Counted from the stretch's first letter, positions 42,943 through 51,776 are shown. The stretch: DNA of 64,000 nucleotides from Microbacterium kyungheense (GCF_006783905.1 NZ_VFPE01000003.1:1-64000); one strand, 5' to 3'. Translations and numbers: made by a program. The notes: generated by a model not told the origin, from the letters alone.

Positions 42943-43025
42943 CGTCACTGTCCACAGCGGCCGGGTCGAGGACCCCGTTGATGGGCAAGCGCGTTACGCG
43001 TTCTCTCGTCATTCGGTGCAGAAAC

Positions 43026-43056
43026 ACGAAAGCCCGCGGAATCCGCGGGCTTTCGT
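43026..43056. terminator. tRNA-type terminator next to left attachment copy
   Basis: Perfect 15-nt arms ACGAAAGCCCGCGGA around one base. On the minus strand it follows the tRNA-Arg 3' half and has the T-rich far arm of an intrinsic terminator. Confidence 0.75.
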
Positions 43057-43059
43057 AGA

Positions 43060-43119
43060 TACTGTCTCAACACAGTGCGCGCCCGAAGGGACTCGAACCC
43101 CTAACCTTCTGATCCGTAG
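43060..43119 (-). repeat. Attachment-site copy 1: 3' half of tRNA-Arg(ACG) plus flank
   Basis: A 60-bp stretch identical to 53187-53246. Read on the minus strand it starts in the anticodon loop (CTACGGA) and runs through anticodon stem, T-arm (TTCGAGT) and acceptor strand CGGGCGC (43119 down to 43078). The 5' half of the tRNA is absent, so this is a duplicated attachment core, not a functional gene. Confidence 0.85.
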
Positions 43120-43170
43120 ACAAGCGCGCGGCGGACGTACTTGCCCGCGATTCTGCGGCTGGAGAGGCCA

Positions 43171-43194
43171 GGTGCACACATCCGTGCACACATG
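43171..43194. repeat. Tandem 10-mer pair, candidate recombinase arm site (left)
   Basis: GTGCACACAT twice, 12 nt apart, 52 nt inside attachment copy 1. A near-identical 24-nt block (two mismatches) is at 52987-53010, inside the other end of the element. Confidence 0.5.
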
Positions 43195-43249
43195 CCGTCG
43201 GGGCCCGCATTGAACTGACCGATCAAGGCACGACGCGCTCAACGAGCGC

Positions 43250-43867
43250 TCAGTCGCACCAAGGCGCGTGCGTCGCGCCCGCTTCTAGCCTGGTGGTGCC
43301 GCCGTCTCGACGCTCACGCGTGAGTTCGCCGGCGAGGGTGTAAGCCGCTCCAGCCGAGGGCGATCGTTCTGCGTGTGCGACGGCCGCGTCGACGATGGAG
43401 CGGACCGCGTTGAGTCTCGGGAACTGGTCGTGCACTGCGGCTGCGCGCTCCGCGGAGATCAGGGGGTGGCGGCCGAGGTCGGCGAGAACGCCCGCGCGCG
43501 TCAGTCGTGCGAGGGGCCCGCGGCGCTCCGCAATGCCGCCTGACGTGTGAAGCGCGATCGCTTCCCACACCTCGTCCGCCTGCTGCTCGTCGAACCCGTG
43601 AGCGATCAGTCGGGACACCGCGAGATCGGCACCTTCCACTTCGAATCGCTGCCGCCCCTCGGCGCCCGGGCCAAGTCCGAGGTCGTGCATCGCCGTCGCA
43701 GCGAACAGCAGCCGCCGGTCGCACCCGCCCGGCTCCGTCTCGTCTGCGATCAGCTCAGCGAAAACGAAGGTCCGCAGGCAGTGGTTTCGCAGCGGCTCAG
43801 GGAGCGGTTCGAGTGCGCTGAAAACGACATCGGCGAGTGGCCCGGTGGGCAGGATCGAGTTGTTCAC
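43250..43867 (-). CDS. HD-domain protein
   Basis: A 205-residue metal-dependent phosphohydrolase-fold protein. The first metal His is in LRNHCLRTFVFAELIA, the HD pair in FAATAMHDLGLGPG, and a further His in WEAIALHTSGGIA. Substrate unknown; such proteins include cyanamide-hydratase-like and nucleotide hydrolases. It is the first gene inside the tRNA-flanked element and is divergent from the GH13 gene. Confidence 0.85.
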   Translation of the reverse strand: MNNSILPTGPLADVVFSALEPLPEPLRNHCLRTFVFAELIADETEPGGCDRRLLFAATAMHDLGLGPGAEGRQRFEVEGADLAVSRLIAHGFDEQQADEVWEAIALHTSGGIAERRGPLARLTRAGVLADLGRHPLISAERAAAVHDQFPRLNAVRSIVDAAVAHAERSPSAGAAYTLAGELTRERRDGGTTRLEAGATHAPWCD

Positions 43868-43899
43868 GGAGGGATGTTACAGCGGTTCTCACCTCGATC

Positions 43900-43931
43900 T
43901 GCAAAATGTTTCATACTCCGCAAAACGTTGC
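43900..43931. promoter_or_regulatory. Possible LacI-family operator half-palindromes before GH13
   Basis: TGCAAAATGTTTCA and GCAAAACGTTGC resemble degenerate LacI-type operators with a central CG. Both lie in the gap between the HD and GH13 genes. Symmetry is imperfect. Confidence 0.35.
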
Positions 43932-44012
43932 TATCGTTGCCCCCGACCCTCCGTGCGGCGTCCTGCCGCCGTACCCGAGCGCGCCGAGTGGCGCACGAAT
44001 GAAGGCAGGCGT

Positions 44013-45935
44013 ATGCGCTGGCACGATCTCCCTCACCACGATGGCTCCGAGCTCTACTCCCCCATCACCGCCGTTGAGGAGACGGATGTCCGTCGGCCAC
44101 GCGTCCGAGTGCCCGACACCTTCGGGACGGTGTCGAGCGTCTGGCTGCGCGTGGTGGTCGACGGCGAGCCGCAGTTCCTTCCCATGCATCGGATCGAGGC
44201 CCCGATCGCGTGTGACGACGCGCAGTGGTGGGAGGGCGCCTTCACGGTCGCGAACCCCGTGACGTCCTACCGCTTCCTGCTGAACGCCCAGAGGGGACGG
44301 GCGTTCTGGCTCAATGGTGAAGGCATCGACGAGGTCGAACCGCTCGACGCGCTCGACTACCGAGCGACCACGTTTCCGGCTCCTCCCGAGTGGGCAACCC
44401 AGCAGACCATGTACCAGATCTTCCCTGATCGCTTTGCGCGCTCCGCGGCCGCCTCCAGCCGCCCCATCCCCGCGTGGGCGATCGCCGCATCGTGGGACGA
44501 CGAGGTGGTCCATCGTGGCCCCGACACCCCGCGCCAGTTCTTCGGGGGCGATCTGGACGGTGTCGCCGAGCGACTCGATCACCTCGAGACACTGGGAGTG
44601 ACCCTCATCTACCTGACCCCGTTCTTTCCTGCCCAGTCGAACCACCGCTATGACGCGAGCACTTTCGACCGGGTCGACGCGACGCTCGGCGGCGACGAGG
44701 CACTCATCCGCCTGGTGGAGGCGGCGCACTCGCGGGGCATCCGCGTGATCGGGGATCTGACCACGAACCACACCGGGGATGCGCACGAATGGTTCCGCGC
44801 CGCGCGCGGCAACCCGTCGGCCGCCGAGTCCGACTTCTACTACTGGAACGACGAAGCTCACATGGACTACGTCGCCTGGTACGGCGTGCCCAGCCTGCCG
44901 AAGCTGAACTGGAACTCGCGGGAACTGCGTCGGCGCTTCATCGAGGGCCCGGACAGCGTCGTGGCGAAGTGGCTGCTGCCCCCTTACGGTCTTGATGGCT
45001 GGCGCATCGATGTCGCCAACATGACAGGTCGGCAGGGCGAAGACGACCTGAACACGCTTGTGCAGCGGACGGTGCGCCGCACCATGGACGAGGTCGCGCC
45101 GGGCAGCGTGTTGTTCGCGGAGTCGACGAACGACACCAGCCGCGACTTCGACGGCTCGGGGTGGCACGCGCCCATGAGCTATTCGGCGTTCACCCGCCCC
45201 TTGTGGCACTGGCTTCGCCAGCCGGAGGCAGCGCCCGTGCACCACTACGGGATCCCCTACGCCGAGACGCCGGCAGCGTCGGCGGAGTCGTTCGCCCGCG
45301 CTTTCCGGCGCTTCAGCACCCCGATGCCGTGGGCTGTGCGATCGCTCGCGATGAACGCGATCGACACGCACGACACCCCGCGGTTCGCGGAACGCGCCGA
45401 CGCGGCAGCGCAACTGGTCGCTGCGGGTTTGTCGTTCACTCTGCCCGGCACGCCGGTCATCTTCGCGGGTGACGAGTTCGGCCTTCGTGGGAGCGACGGC
45501 GAAGCCTCTCGAACGCCGCTGCCTTGGGGCTCCGACGCCGCTCTTGCGACGGCGTATGCACGCCTTGCGGCTGCGCGCGCCGCGTCGCCCGCGCTTCGGA
45601 CCGGAGCGCTGCGGTGGCTCCACGCGGGGGCCGACGCCGTCGCATTCGTGCGGGAACGTGACGACTCGGCCGAGCTCGTCGTGGCGTGTCGATCTGCCGC
45701 GGAGATCTCGCTTCCGGTCGCGTCACTCGCCGGGCGCACAGTCGACGAGTTCGCGCCGCCCGCGGTGGCCCTCGGCGACGTGACCCTGGACCGAGCGGCA
45801 GATCGGCTGCGGTGGCGTACGAGCGGGCCCGCGTTCGGCGTCTGGTCGCTTCGCACGGCGGCAGCACCGTCGGCCGCTGCGACGACTGCGGCGAGAGCCA
45901 CACGCCGAGAGGCTCTCGAATCCGCGCATGCTTGA
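44013..45935 (+). CDS. Glycoside hydrolase family 13 (alpha-glucosidase/cyclomaltodextrinase type)
   Basis: A 640-residue cytosolic enzyme. N-terminal beta domain (residues 1-120) as in neopullulanase/maltogenic-amylase-type GH13, then the barrel: YQIFPDRFA, region I VIGDLTTNHTGD, region II LDGWRIDVANMTG with the catalytic Asp, region III VLFAESTND with the Glu acid, region IV AIDTHDTPR with the second Asp. It hydrolyses alpha-glucosidic bonds in imported malto-oligosaccharides. GAAGGCAGG precedes the ATG at 44013. Its stop overlaps the next gene by 8 nt. Confidence 0.9.
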   Translation: MRWHDLPHHDGSELYSPITAVEETDVRRPRVRVPDTFGTVSSVWLRVVVDGEPQFLPMHRIEAPIACDDAQWWEGAFTVANPVTSYRFLLNAQRGRAFWLNGEGIDEVEPLDALDYRATTFPAPPEWATQQTMYQIFPDRFARSAAASSRPIPAWAIAASWDDEVVHRGPDTPRQFFGGDLDGVAERLDHLETLGVTLIYLTPFFPAQSNHRYDASTFDRVDATLGGDEALIRLVEAAHSRGIRVIGDLTTNHTGDAHEWFRAARGNPSAAESDFYYWNDEAHMDYVAWYGVPSLPKLNWNSRELRRRFIEGPDSVVAKWLLPPYGLDGWRIDVANMTGRQGEDDLNTLVQRTVRRTMDEVAPGSVLFAESTNDTSRDFDGSGWHAPMSYSAFTRPLWHWLRQPEAAPVHHYGIPYAETPAASAESFARAFRRFSTPMPWAVRSLAMNAIDTHDTPRFAERADAAAQLVAAGLSFTLPGTPVIFAGDEFGLRGSDGEASRTPLPWGSDAALATAYARLAAARAASPALRTGALRWLHAGADAVAFVRERDDSAELVVACRSAAEISLPVASLAGRTVDEFAPPAVALGDVTLDRAADRLRWRTSGPAFGVWSLRTAAAPSAAATTAARATRREALESAHA

Positions 45936-46704
45936 CCTGCACCGTTTCGACGAGCTCACCGGGCGCCTGACGGCCGGGTTCGCCCGCGTCCCTGGCGCAC
46001 GCGGCCTTGTCGTGGTCGGTTCGGCCGCAGTAGCCGAGCGACGGGACCGCTGGTCTGACCACGACTTCCTGGCGCTCGTCGATGACGAGGCGGCTACTTC
46101 CGCCAGGGCATCCCTCGACTGGCTGCCGGACCCGGAGCGTATTGTGCTCCTCGCCCGCGAAGGCGCAGTTGGATTCTCGGTGCTCTACGACGATGCCCAC
46201 CTGTTGGAGTTCGCCATTGCCTCCGTCGACGAGCTCGCCGGTGTAGTGATCGACGAGGCGCAGCTCACCTTCGGCGACGAACGTGCACACGCATTCGTCG
46301 CCGAAGGGCGCGAGCGGCTGAACACCATCCCACCCGTCGATGCCGCAGGCGAGGCAGGTCTGACGTTCGTCAAGCTGCTCGTCGGCTTCGGGCGTGCTCG
46401 CCGCGGCGAACGGGTCATCGGCGGTCAGTTCGTTCGCACTTGGGCGGTAGGGCATCTGATCCGGGCGATTCGCGCGCGCGTCGAGCCCGCCGATTGTGTG
46501 CGAGAAGACGCGCTTGAGCCGGCCCGTCGATTCGACGCCGCCTACCCCGGGATCGCTGCCCGCCTGGACGCGGTCCTGGGCCAGCCTGTCGAGGACGCGG
46601 CTCGCGGCGTCGCCACGCTCGCACGTGACGTCCTCGGGCCAGGATGGCCAGAGTTCCCGAGCCGTGCTGCGGACGTTGTGGCGACGGTGCTCACCGAAGG
46701 GTGA
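45928..46704 (+). CDS. Nucleotidyltransferase-like protein
   Basis: A 258-residue protein. GLVVVGSAAVAERRDRWSDH followed by DFLALVDDE has the G-S-x(n)-SD-x-D pattern of pol-beta-type nucleotidyltransferases (streptomycin/aminoglycoside adenylyltransferase style); a third Asp lies in LYDDAHLLEF. Whether it modifies a drug, sugar or nucleic acid is unknown. It overlaps the GH13 gene by 8 nt, so they are co-expressed. Confidence 0.72.
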   Translation: MLDLHRFDELTGRLTAGFARVPGARGLVVVGSAAVAERRDRWSDHDFLALVDDEAATSARASLDWLPDPERIVLLAREGAVGFSVLYDDAHLLEFAIASVDELAGVVIDEAQLTFGDERAHAFVAEGRERLNTIPPVDAAGEAGLTFVKLLVGFGRARRGERVIGGQFVRTWAVGHLIRAIRARVEPADCVREDALEPARRFDAAYPGIAARLDAVLGQPVEDAARGVATLARDVLGPGWPEFPSRAADVVATVLTEG

Positions 46705-46716
46705 GTTTGCCGGAGA

Positions 46717-47730
46717 TCAGCTCTCGCTCGGCGCCGGGCCGGTCGACTCGCGTACGACGAGTTCGGGCTGGAAGATGTACTCGGTGCGGTAGGCCAGGAT
46801 TCCGTTCATCTCGCCGACGAAGGCGTCCGCGATCGCAATGCCCATCGTGGGAACCGGCTGCCGGATGGTCGTGAGAGGCGGCCAGCAGCTGCGCGCCAGT
46901 ATCGAATCATCGAATCCGACTACCGATAACTGAGCGGGGACGGAGAGCCCCTGTCGGCGTGCTTCGGCAAGCACCCCCACTGCCATGAGGTCGCTCGCGC
47001 AAACCACGGCGGTGCATCCTTCTGCGATGAGTTCGCGGGCCGCACTCGCGCCGCCATCGTCGGACAGCAGCCCATGAACCACGGGCGCAACGGCGATCGG
47101 GCCGAGGGCTTCCTGCATCGCCGACCGGAATCCCTCGGTCGCCCGGCGAGTGGGCACCCAGGACTCCGGTCCGCTGGCGAATCCGATTCGGCGGTGGCCC
47201 ATCGCGACCAGGTGGCGGACCGCTATCGACATCGATGCGACATCGTCGATGGAGAAGAACGGAGCATCGACGTCCTCGCGATACCCGTTCACGAAGCCCA
47301 ATGGCAGTCCGAGCTCACGCAATGCCTGGTAGCGGTCGGTCGATTCTGCCGTGTCGGCGTGCTGTCCTGCCACGAAGAGGATTCCCGACACCCCTGCCTC
47401 GACGAACATGTCGATGATCTCGTCCTCGTGCAGGCCGCCCTCGCTCTGCGTGCCGATGAGAGGGGTGAAACCGCGGCGGGCGAAGTTCGGTGCGAGCGCC
47501 TGCGCGAAGGCAGGGAAGATGGGGTTGACCAGCTCGGGCAACAGCACGCCGACGGGGCGCGCTGTACGGCTCCGCAGCCGCGACGGCCGTTCGTACCCGA
47601 GCACATCGAGGGCTGTGAGCACAGCGCGGCGTTTCGTCGGCGCCACGCCAGGCTTGTCGTTGAGGACACGGCTGACGGTCGCTTCGCTGACGGCGGCATG
47701 CGCTGCGATGTCAGCGAGAGTGGCACCCAT
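46717..47730 (-). CDS. LacI family transcriptional regulator
   Basis: A 337-residue repressor. Residues 1-50 are the LacI HTH and hinge (TLADIAAHAAVSEATVSRVL), followed by a periplasmic-binding-like sugar domain (ARPVGVLLPELVNPIFPAFA, SVVGFDDSILARSCWPPLTT). It sits between the GH13 operon and the ABC importer genes and is the likely local repressor relieved by a malto-oligosaccharide. Leaderless start at 47730 (TAACCT 7 nt upstream). Confidence 0.92.
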   Translation of the reverse strand: MGATLADIAAHAAVSEATVSRVLNDKPGVAPTKRRAVLTALDVLGYERPSRLRSRTARPVGVLLPELVNPIFPAFAQALAPNFARRGFTPLIGTQSEGGLHEDEIIDMFVEAGVSGILFVAGQHADTAESTDRYQALRELGLPLGFVNGYREDVDAPFFSIDDVASMSIAVRHLVAMGHRRIGFASGPESWVPTRRATEGFRSAMQEALGPIAVAPVVHGLLSDDGGASAARELIAEGCTAVVCASDLMAVGVLAEARRQGLSVPAQLSVVGFDDSILARSCWPPLTTIRQPVPTMGIAIADAFVGEMNGILAYRTEYIFQPELVVRESTGPAPSES

Positions 47731-47737
47731 GGCGGAA

Positions 47738-47743
47738 AGGTTA
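47738..47743 (-). promoter_or_regulatory. -10 hexamer of leaderless LacI gene
   Basis: TAACCT, 7 nt before the ATG at 47730. Confidence 0.4.
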
Positions 47744-47762
47744 GCACCGGGTGATCTCGCGA

Positions 47763-48710
47763 CTATTTCACCGCTCCGGCCGTCAGACCGCCGACGATGT
47801 ACTTCTGCAGCACGAAGAACAGGAGCACGACCGGCAGCGCTGCGAGGACGGCTCCGGCGGCGAACACGGGCCAGTTTGCAGAGGTCTCCTGAGAGACGAA
47901 TTGGTACAGTCCGACGGCCAGCGTCTGCTTCGCCGGGTCGGTGAGGAGCACGCTGGCCACGACGAACTCGCTCGCGGTTCCGATGAAGGACAGCAGCCCG
48001 ACAACGGCGAGGATCGGCGCCGACAGTCGAAGGATGATCGTAAAGAAGATGCGGGCGTGCCCGGCCCCGTCGAGCTTCGCGGCTTCGTCGATGGATGCCG
48101 GCACAGTGTTGAAGAACCCGTACATGAGGTACGTGTTCACCCCGAGCGCCCCACCCAGGTAGACGAGGATCAGTCCGAGCTGCGAGTCGAGTCCGATAGC
48201 CGGGAAGATGTCGCCGATGGACGTCATCAGCAGGAAGATCGCGACCACCCCGAGTAGCTGCGGGAACAGCTGCACCAGCAGGATGGTGGTCAGCCCGAGC
48301 CGACGGCCGCTGAATCTCATCCGGGAGAAGGCGTACGCGGCGAGAGCTCCGAGGAAGACGGTGCCGAACGCGGCTACTAAGCCGATCATGATGGTGTTCG
48401 CGAACCACGCCCCATACGGCTGCGTCGGGTTGCTGAATAGATCGATGTAGTTGCTGAGGTCGATTGAGCGGAAGAGGTCGTTGGAGCTGACGAGGCTTCC
48501 GTTGGGGTTCAACGACGCCGACACGATGTAGAGGATCGGGAACACGGCGATCACGCTGGTGACGATCGCGACCGCGTACTTGCCGAGGAGTCCCAGCCGC
48601 TCACGGCGGCGGTGCGAGGGTCCGACGTGGCGGGCACGGCTGCGGTGCGGGTTGACGACTGGCGAGAGTGCCGTGTCGGGTTCGAACGGGTCCACGGTGA
48701 TGGGCGCCAT
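47763..48710 (-). CDS. MalG-type ABC sugar permease
   Basis: A 315-residue inner-membrane permease with six spans. The EAA loop is EAAKLDGAGHARIFFTIILR, contacting the ATPase. It ends AAGAVK as MalG proteins do. Its ATG overlaps the MalF-type stop by one base. No ATPase gene is present, so a shared MsiK/MalK-like ATPase from elsewhere must energise it. Maltose/malto-oligosaccharide uptake is inferred from the adjoining GH13 gene. Confidence 0.9.
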   Translation of the reverse strand: MAPITVDPFEPDTALSPVVNPHRSRARHVGPSHRRRERLGLLGKYAVAIVTSVIAVFPILYIVSASLNPNGSLVSSNDLFRSIDLSNYIDLFSNPTQPYGAWFANTIMIGLVAAFGTVFLGALAAYAFSRMRFSGRRLGLTTILLVQLFPQLLGVVAIFLLMTSIGDIFPAIGLDSQLGLILVYLGGALGVNTYLMYGFFNTVPASIDEAAKLDGAGHARIFFTIILRLSAPILAVVGLLSFIGTASEFVVASVLLTDPAKQTLAVGLYQFVSQETSANWPVFAAGAVLAALPVVLLFFVLQKYIVGGLTAGAVK

Positions 48711-50314
48711 CAGTTCAGCTCCTCAAGGGCCTTGGTCCGGCGGAATCCGACGATCGAGATCGCGGCTACCAGCAGGAAGATGATGATCGAGAAGGCGCTT
48801 GCGAGTCCGTAGTCGCGTCCGCTCGTCTCTCCGAACGCGACCTTGTAGACGAGGGTGATCAGGATGTCTGTCGCGCCCACGTTCATGTCTGTGGAGATGT
48901 CCTGTGGGCCGCCTTCGGTGAGCAGGTAGATCACGTTGAAGTTGTTGAAGTTGAAAGCGAATGCCGCGATCAGCAGCGGCGCCATGGTCACCATGAGCAG
49001 GGGAAGCTTCACGCGCCGGAAGATCGTCCACGCGCCGGCGCCGTCCATCCGCGCCGCCTCGACGTACTCCTCCGGGATGGACTGCAGCGCACCGGTCGCG
49101 ACCAGGAACATGTAGGCGTACCCGAGCCAGACGTTCACGAGCAGGATGCTCACCTTCGCCAAGACCGGGTTGGTCAGCCAGGGGACGTCGGCGCCGCCCA
49201 GCAGAACCTGGTTGATGAACCCGAACTGTGAGTTCAGCATCCCGCTCCAGATGAGGGCGGACAGGAAGGCGGGGAAGGCGTATGGGAGGATCACCAGGAC
49301 CCGGAAGGTTCGGCGGAATCGCAGGCGCGGGTCGTTGAGCACGGTGGCCAGAAACACCCCGACCGCGAAGGTCGCGGCAACGGTGAACCCGGCAAAGACG
49401 AACGTCCACACGATGACCTGTAAGAGGGGTCCGCGGATCGACTCCTCGGTGAAGGCGGCAACGAAGTTGTCGAAGCCGACGTCGATCTTCCAACCGGGCA
49501 TCAGCTCGGTGCCGCCCTCGGAGACGAACGCGCCGGTACCTTCGTCGCGGTAGACCGCGCCGGTCTCCACGTCGACGAACGTGTCTGTGGCTTCGTCGTA
49601 CCTCATGGACGCGGAGTACACGTAGGCTTTCGCGCCGTCCGGGGTGCGCAGCGCCCCTTCGTCGAGGTCTTCGGACAGCGGAACACTCATTGCTGCGATC
49701 TGCGACTGCTGAGCAAGCATCTGTGAGAAGTCGAGGGTCTGGTAGCCATCGAGACCGACAGCGCGTCCGCCTTCGAACCTTGCGCCTTCGGCGGGCTCGA
49801 GGGGTCTGCCGTCCGAGCCCACCATTGCCGTGCCGTCTGGCTCGGTGACGAGGAAGGACAGCTCGCCGAACCGTTCCAGGACGACCATGTCATAGGCGGG
49901 CGAATCCGGAACGCGGGACAGTGACTTCTCGATGAGCACGGAGATGGCGTCGTCCTTGTCGCCCATGTGTCCGTCGCCGTAGTTGGTGAACGCGATGTAC
50001 CCGCTGTAGACGACGACGTAGAGCTGGAAAACGACGAGGAAGACCGTGCCCGGTACCAGATACTTCGCCGGCAGCATCCCTCGGCGCAGGTACACCCAGT
50101 TGATCGCGGCAGCGGCCAGCAGAATGCCCACGACGATCAGCCACTGCTCGTCGAGTGCGAGCACGAAGGCGGCGTAGAGCACGAGGGCGTCCAGCACACC
50201 GAGGGAGGCGATCTTGACGAGCAGAGCCGAGGACGAAGGGATCGGTCGGCGCGGCGTGCCGTTCGGGGACGGGGGAATCGGCGCGGGCGGCGCCTCGGTG
50301 GTGGGGGCGGTCAT
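48710..50314 (-). CDS. MalF-type ABC sugar permease with large periplasmic loop
   Basis: A 534-residue permease, much longer than the usual 300. Three N-terminal spans (residues ~31-55, 57-76, 85-109) are followed by an extracytoplasmic loop of about 180 residues (112-292), then the conserved permease core with EAA loop EYVEAARMDGAGAWTIFRRV. This is the enterobacterial MalF layout, whose P2 loop docks MalE. It lies between the binding-protein and MalG genes. Confidence 0.9.
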   Translation of the reverse strand: MTAPTTEAPPAPIPPSPNGTPRRPIPSSSALLVKIASLGVLDALVLYAAFVLALDEQWLIVVGILLAAAAINWVYLRRGMLPAKYLVPGTVFLVVFQLYVVVYSGYIAFTNYGDGHMGDKDDAISVLIEKSLSRVPDSPAYDMVVLERFGELSFLVTEPDGTAMVGSDGRPLEPAEGARFEGGRAVGLDGYQTLDFSQMLAQQSQIAAMSVPLSEDLDEGALRTPDGAKAYVYSASMRYDEATDTFVDVETGAVYRDEGTGAFVSEGGTELMPGWKIDVGFDNFVAAFTEESIRGPLLQVIVWTFVFAGFTVAATFAVGVFLATVLNDPRLRFRRTFRVLVILPYAFPAFLSALIWSGMLNSQFGFINQVLLGGADVPWLTNPVLAKVSILLVNVWLGYAYMFLVATGALQSIPEEYVEAARMDGAGAWTIFRRVKLPLLMVTMAPLLIAAFAFNFNNFNVIYLLTEGGPQDISTDMNVGATDILITLVYKVAFGETSGRDYGLASAFSIIIFLLVAAISIVGFRRTKALEELN

Positions 50315-50356
50315 GGTGCTCCAGCGGCGGCGGTGATGAAGTCGGGTTTCGGTAGT

Positions 50357-50395
50357 GCTGCGGGTCGGGGCTGAGGCGGTGCCCCGACCCGCAGC
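50357..50395 (-). promoter_or_regulatory. Stable intercistronic hairpin malE-malF type
   Basis: GCTGCGGGTCGGGGC pairs perfectly over 15 bp with GCCCCGACCCGCAGC, 9-nt loop, 2 nt after the binding-protein stop. No T-tract. It may stabilise the upstream message or partly terminate, giving excess binding protein. Confidence 0.6.
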
Positions 50396-50397
50396 GG

Positions 50398-51645
50398 CTA
50401 TTTCGCGATGTCGGTCGCGATGCGGTCCGCCATCGTCTGCCAGGCCGTGGCCGGGTCACCGGCGGTGTTGTTGACGAGAGCTGCTTCCGTCGCGCCCCAG
50501 TAGTTCCACACGGCACCCATTTCGGGGATCGCGGGCATCGGCACACCGGTGAGGGCCACCTCGCCGTACGCGCCGACGTCGGGGTTCTCGGCGGAAGCGA
50601 TCTCGAAAGCCGAAGTCATCGCCGGCGGCCGCCCACCCGCCTTGTACAGCGCGAGCTGCACGTCCTCAGTGCCGAGGTAGTTCACGACGAACTCGTTCGC
50701 CGCGAGCGCGTTCTCGCTCTTGGCGCTGACGAAGAAGCCTTGTACTCCGACGAACGGCGTGGGCGCCTCCGGCCCGGCCTGGGGGATCGGCTCGATCGCG
50801 TAGTCGATGCCGCCGTCCTTGAAGGCCGGGAGGTTCCACGGGCCCGAGAGCATGTACGGCGACTTGCCGGCCGCGAACTCGTCACGCGCGATCTCGTTCG
50901 TGATGTTGGTGTTGAGCACGCCCTCCTGGCCCCACTCGACCAGCTTCTGCGCGAACTCTTCCCCGCCGGGGCTGCCGATCAGCAGATCGTCCGGGTTGTA
51001 ACTGCCATCCGGGTTGGTGCCGAACAACGGCGCACCGTACGAGGTCTGCAGCGGGTACAGGTGGTACGGGTCCGACTCCGGTCCAGACGGCACAAGCACC
51101 GGGTACTGCGCAGCACCGCTGGTGACCACGGCCTGCCCGGCCGCGATGAGCTCGTCCCACGTTGCGGGCGTCGAGTCCGCCAGAGCGGTGTTGCGGACGA
51201 GCGTGATGTTCTCGACCGAGACCGGCAGCCCGTACGTGGTTCCCTCGTAGCTCATCGCCCGAATCGCCACATCCGAGTAGTCGTCAGCGGTGTCGCCGAG
51301 TTCGAGAGGGGCGACGACGCCGTTCTGCACGAACAGTCCCAGCCAGTCGCTGCCGCCGACGATCACGTCGGGGCCCTTGCCCGTGGGCGCCTGCTTGATG
51401 AAGTCTTCCTTCATCGTGTCGCCGTACTCCTTCTGCACGAGCTTCACGTTGATGCCCTTGTCGGCCTCGAACTGCGCGACGATGTCCTTCAGCTCCTCAG
51501 CGCGGTTGGGATCGACCCAGACCGTCAGCGTCTGCGAGCTCGTGTCCGATGCGGACGAGCCGCCGCCCGAGCATCCGGTCAGTGCCGCGGTCGCGACGAG
51601 ACCGCCGACGACCAGCGCCGTGGTGGCGCGGTACTTCACCCTCAT
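50398..51645 (-). CDS. Extracellular sugar-binding lipoprotein (MalE type)
   Basis: A 415-residue lipoprotein. Signal TTALVVGGLVATAALTGC ends in a lipobox (Cys at residue 24). The mature part is a family 1 solute-binding protein (LTVWVDPNRAEELKDIVAQF, GKGPDVIVGGSDWLGLFVQN, NEIARDEFAAGKSPYMLSGP). It delivers a malto-oligosaccharide-like ligand to the MalF/MalG-type permeases encoded downstream. LacI-type palindromes lie in the promoter region upstream. Confidence 0.92.
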   Translation of the reverse strand: MRVKYRATTALVVGGLVATAALTGCSGGGSSASDTSSQTLTVWVDPNRAEELKDIVAQFEADKGINVKLVQKEYGDTMKEDFIKQAPTGKGPDVIVGGSDWLGLFVQNGVVAPLELGDTADDYSDVAIRAMSYEGTTYGLPVSVENITLVRNTALADSTPATWDELIAAGQAVVTSGAAQYPVLVPSGPESDPYHLYPLQTSYGAPLFGTNPDGSYNPDDLLIGSPGGEEFAQKLVEWGQEGVLNTNITNEIARDEFAAGKSPYMLSGPWNLPAFKDGGIDYAIEPIPQAGPEAPTPFVGVQGFFVSAKSENALAANEFVVNYLGTEDVQLALYKAGGRPPAMTSAFEIASAENPDVGAYGEVALTGVPMPAIPEMGAVWNYWGATEAALVNNTAGDPATAWQTMADRIATDIAK

Positions 51646-51676
51646 TGGTGCTGCCTTTCCATGTGATCAACGGGCC

Positions 51677-51697
51677 GCAACGTTGCAAGCGCTTCCA
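51677..51697. promoter_or_regulatory. LacI-type operator(s) upstream of binding-protein gene
   Basis: GCAACGTTGC (perfect, 51677-51686) overlaps TTGCAAGCGCTTCCA (51683-51697), a close match to the TTGCAAGCGCTTGCAA type of LacI-family site with central CG. Position suits repression of the transport operon. Confidence 0.55.
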
Positions 51698-51758
51698 GTA
51701 TCCGTGGAATCGTGTCGCGCCGATGCGGTGAACAGCATGGTGCCAGATGGTTGCCTAC

Positions 51759-51776
51759 ACTGCAACTTCTTGCAGT
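51759..51776. promoter_or_regulatory. Second palindrome upstream of binding-protein gene
   Basis: ACTGCAA-CTTC-TTGCAGT, perfect 7-nt arms. It may be an auxiliary operator or part of the AAC(3)-type gene terminator. Confidence 0.45.

Noticed and set aside
43060..43119. Functional tRNA-Arg gene
   Set aside because: Only the 3' half is present; beyond 43119 there is no D-arm or acceptor 5' strand, and the same holds at 53246.
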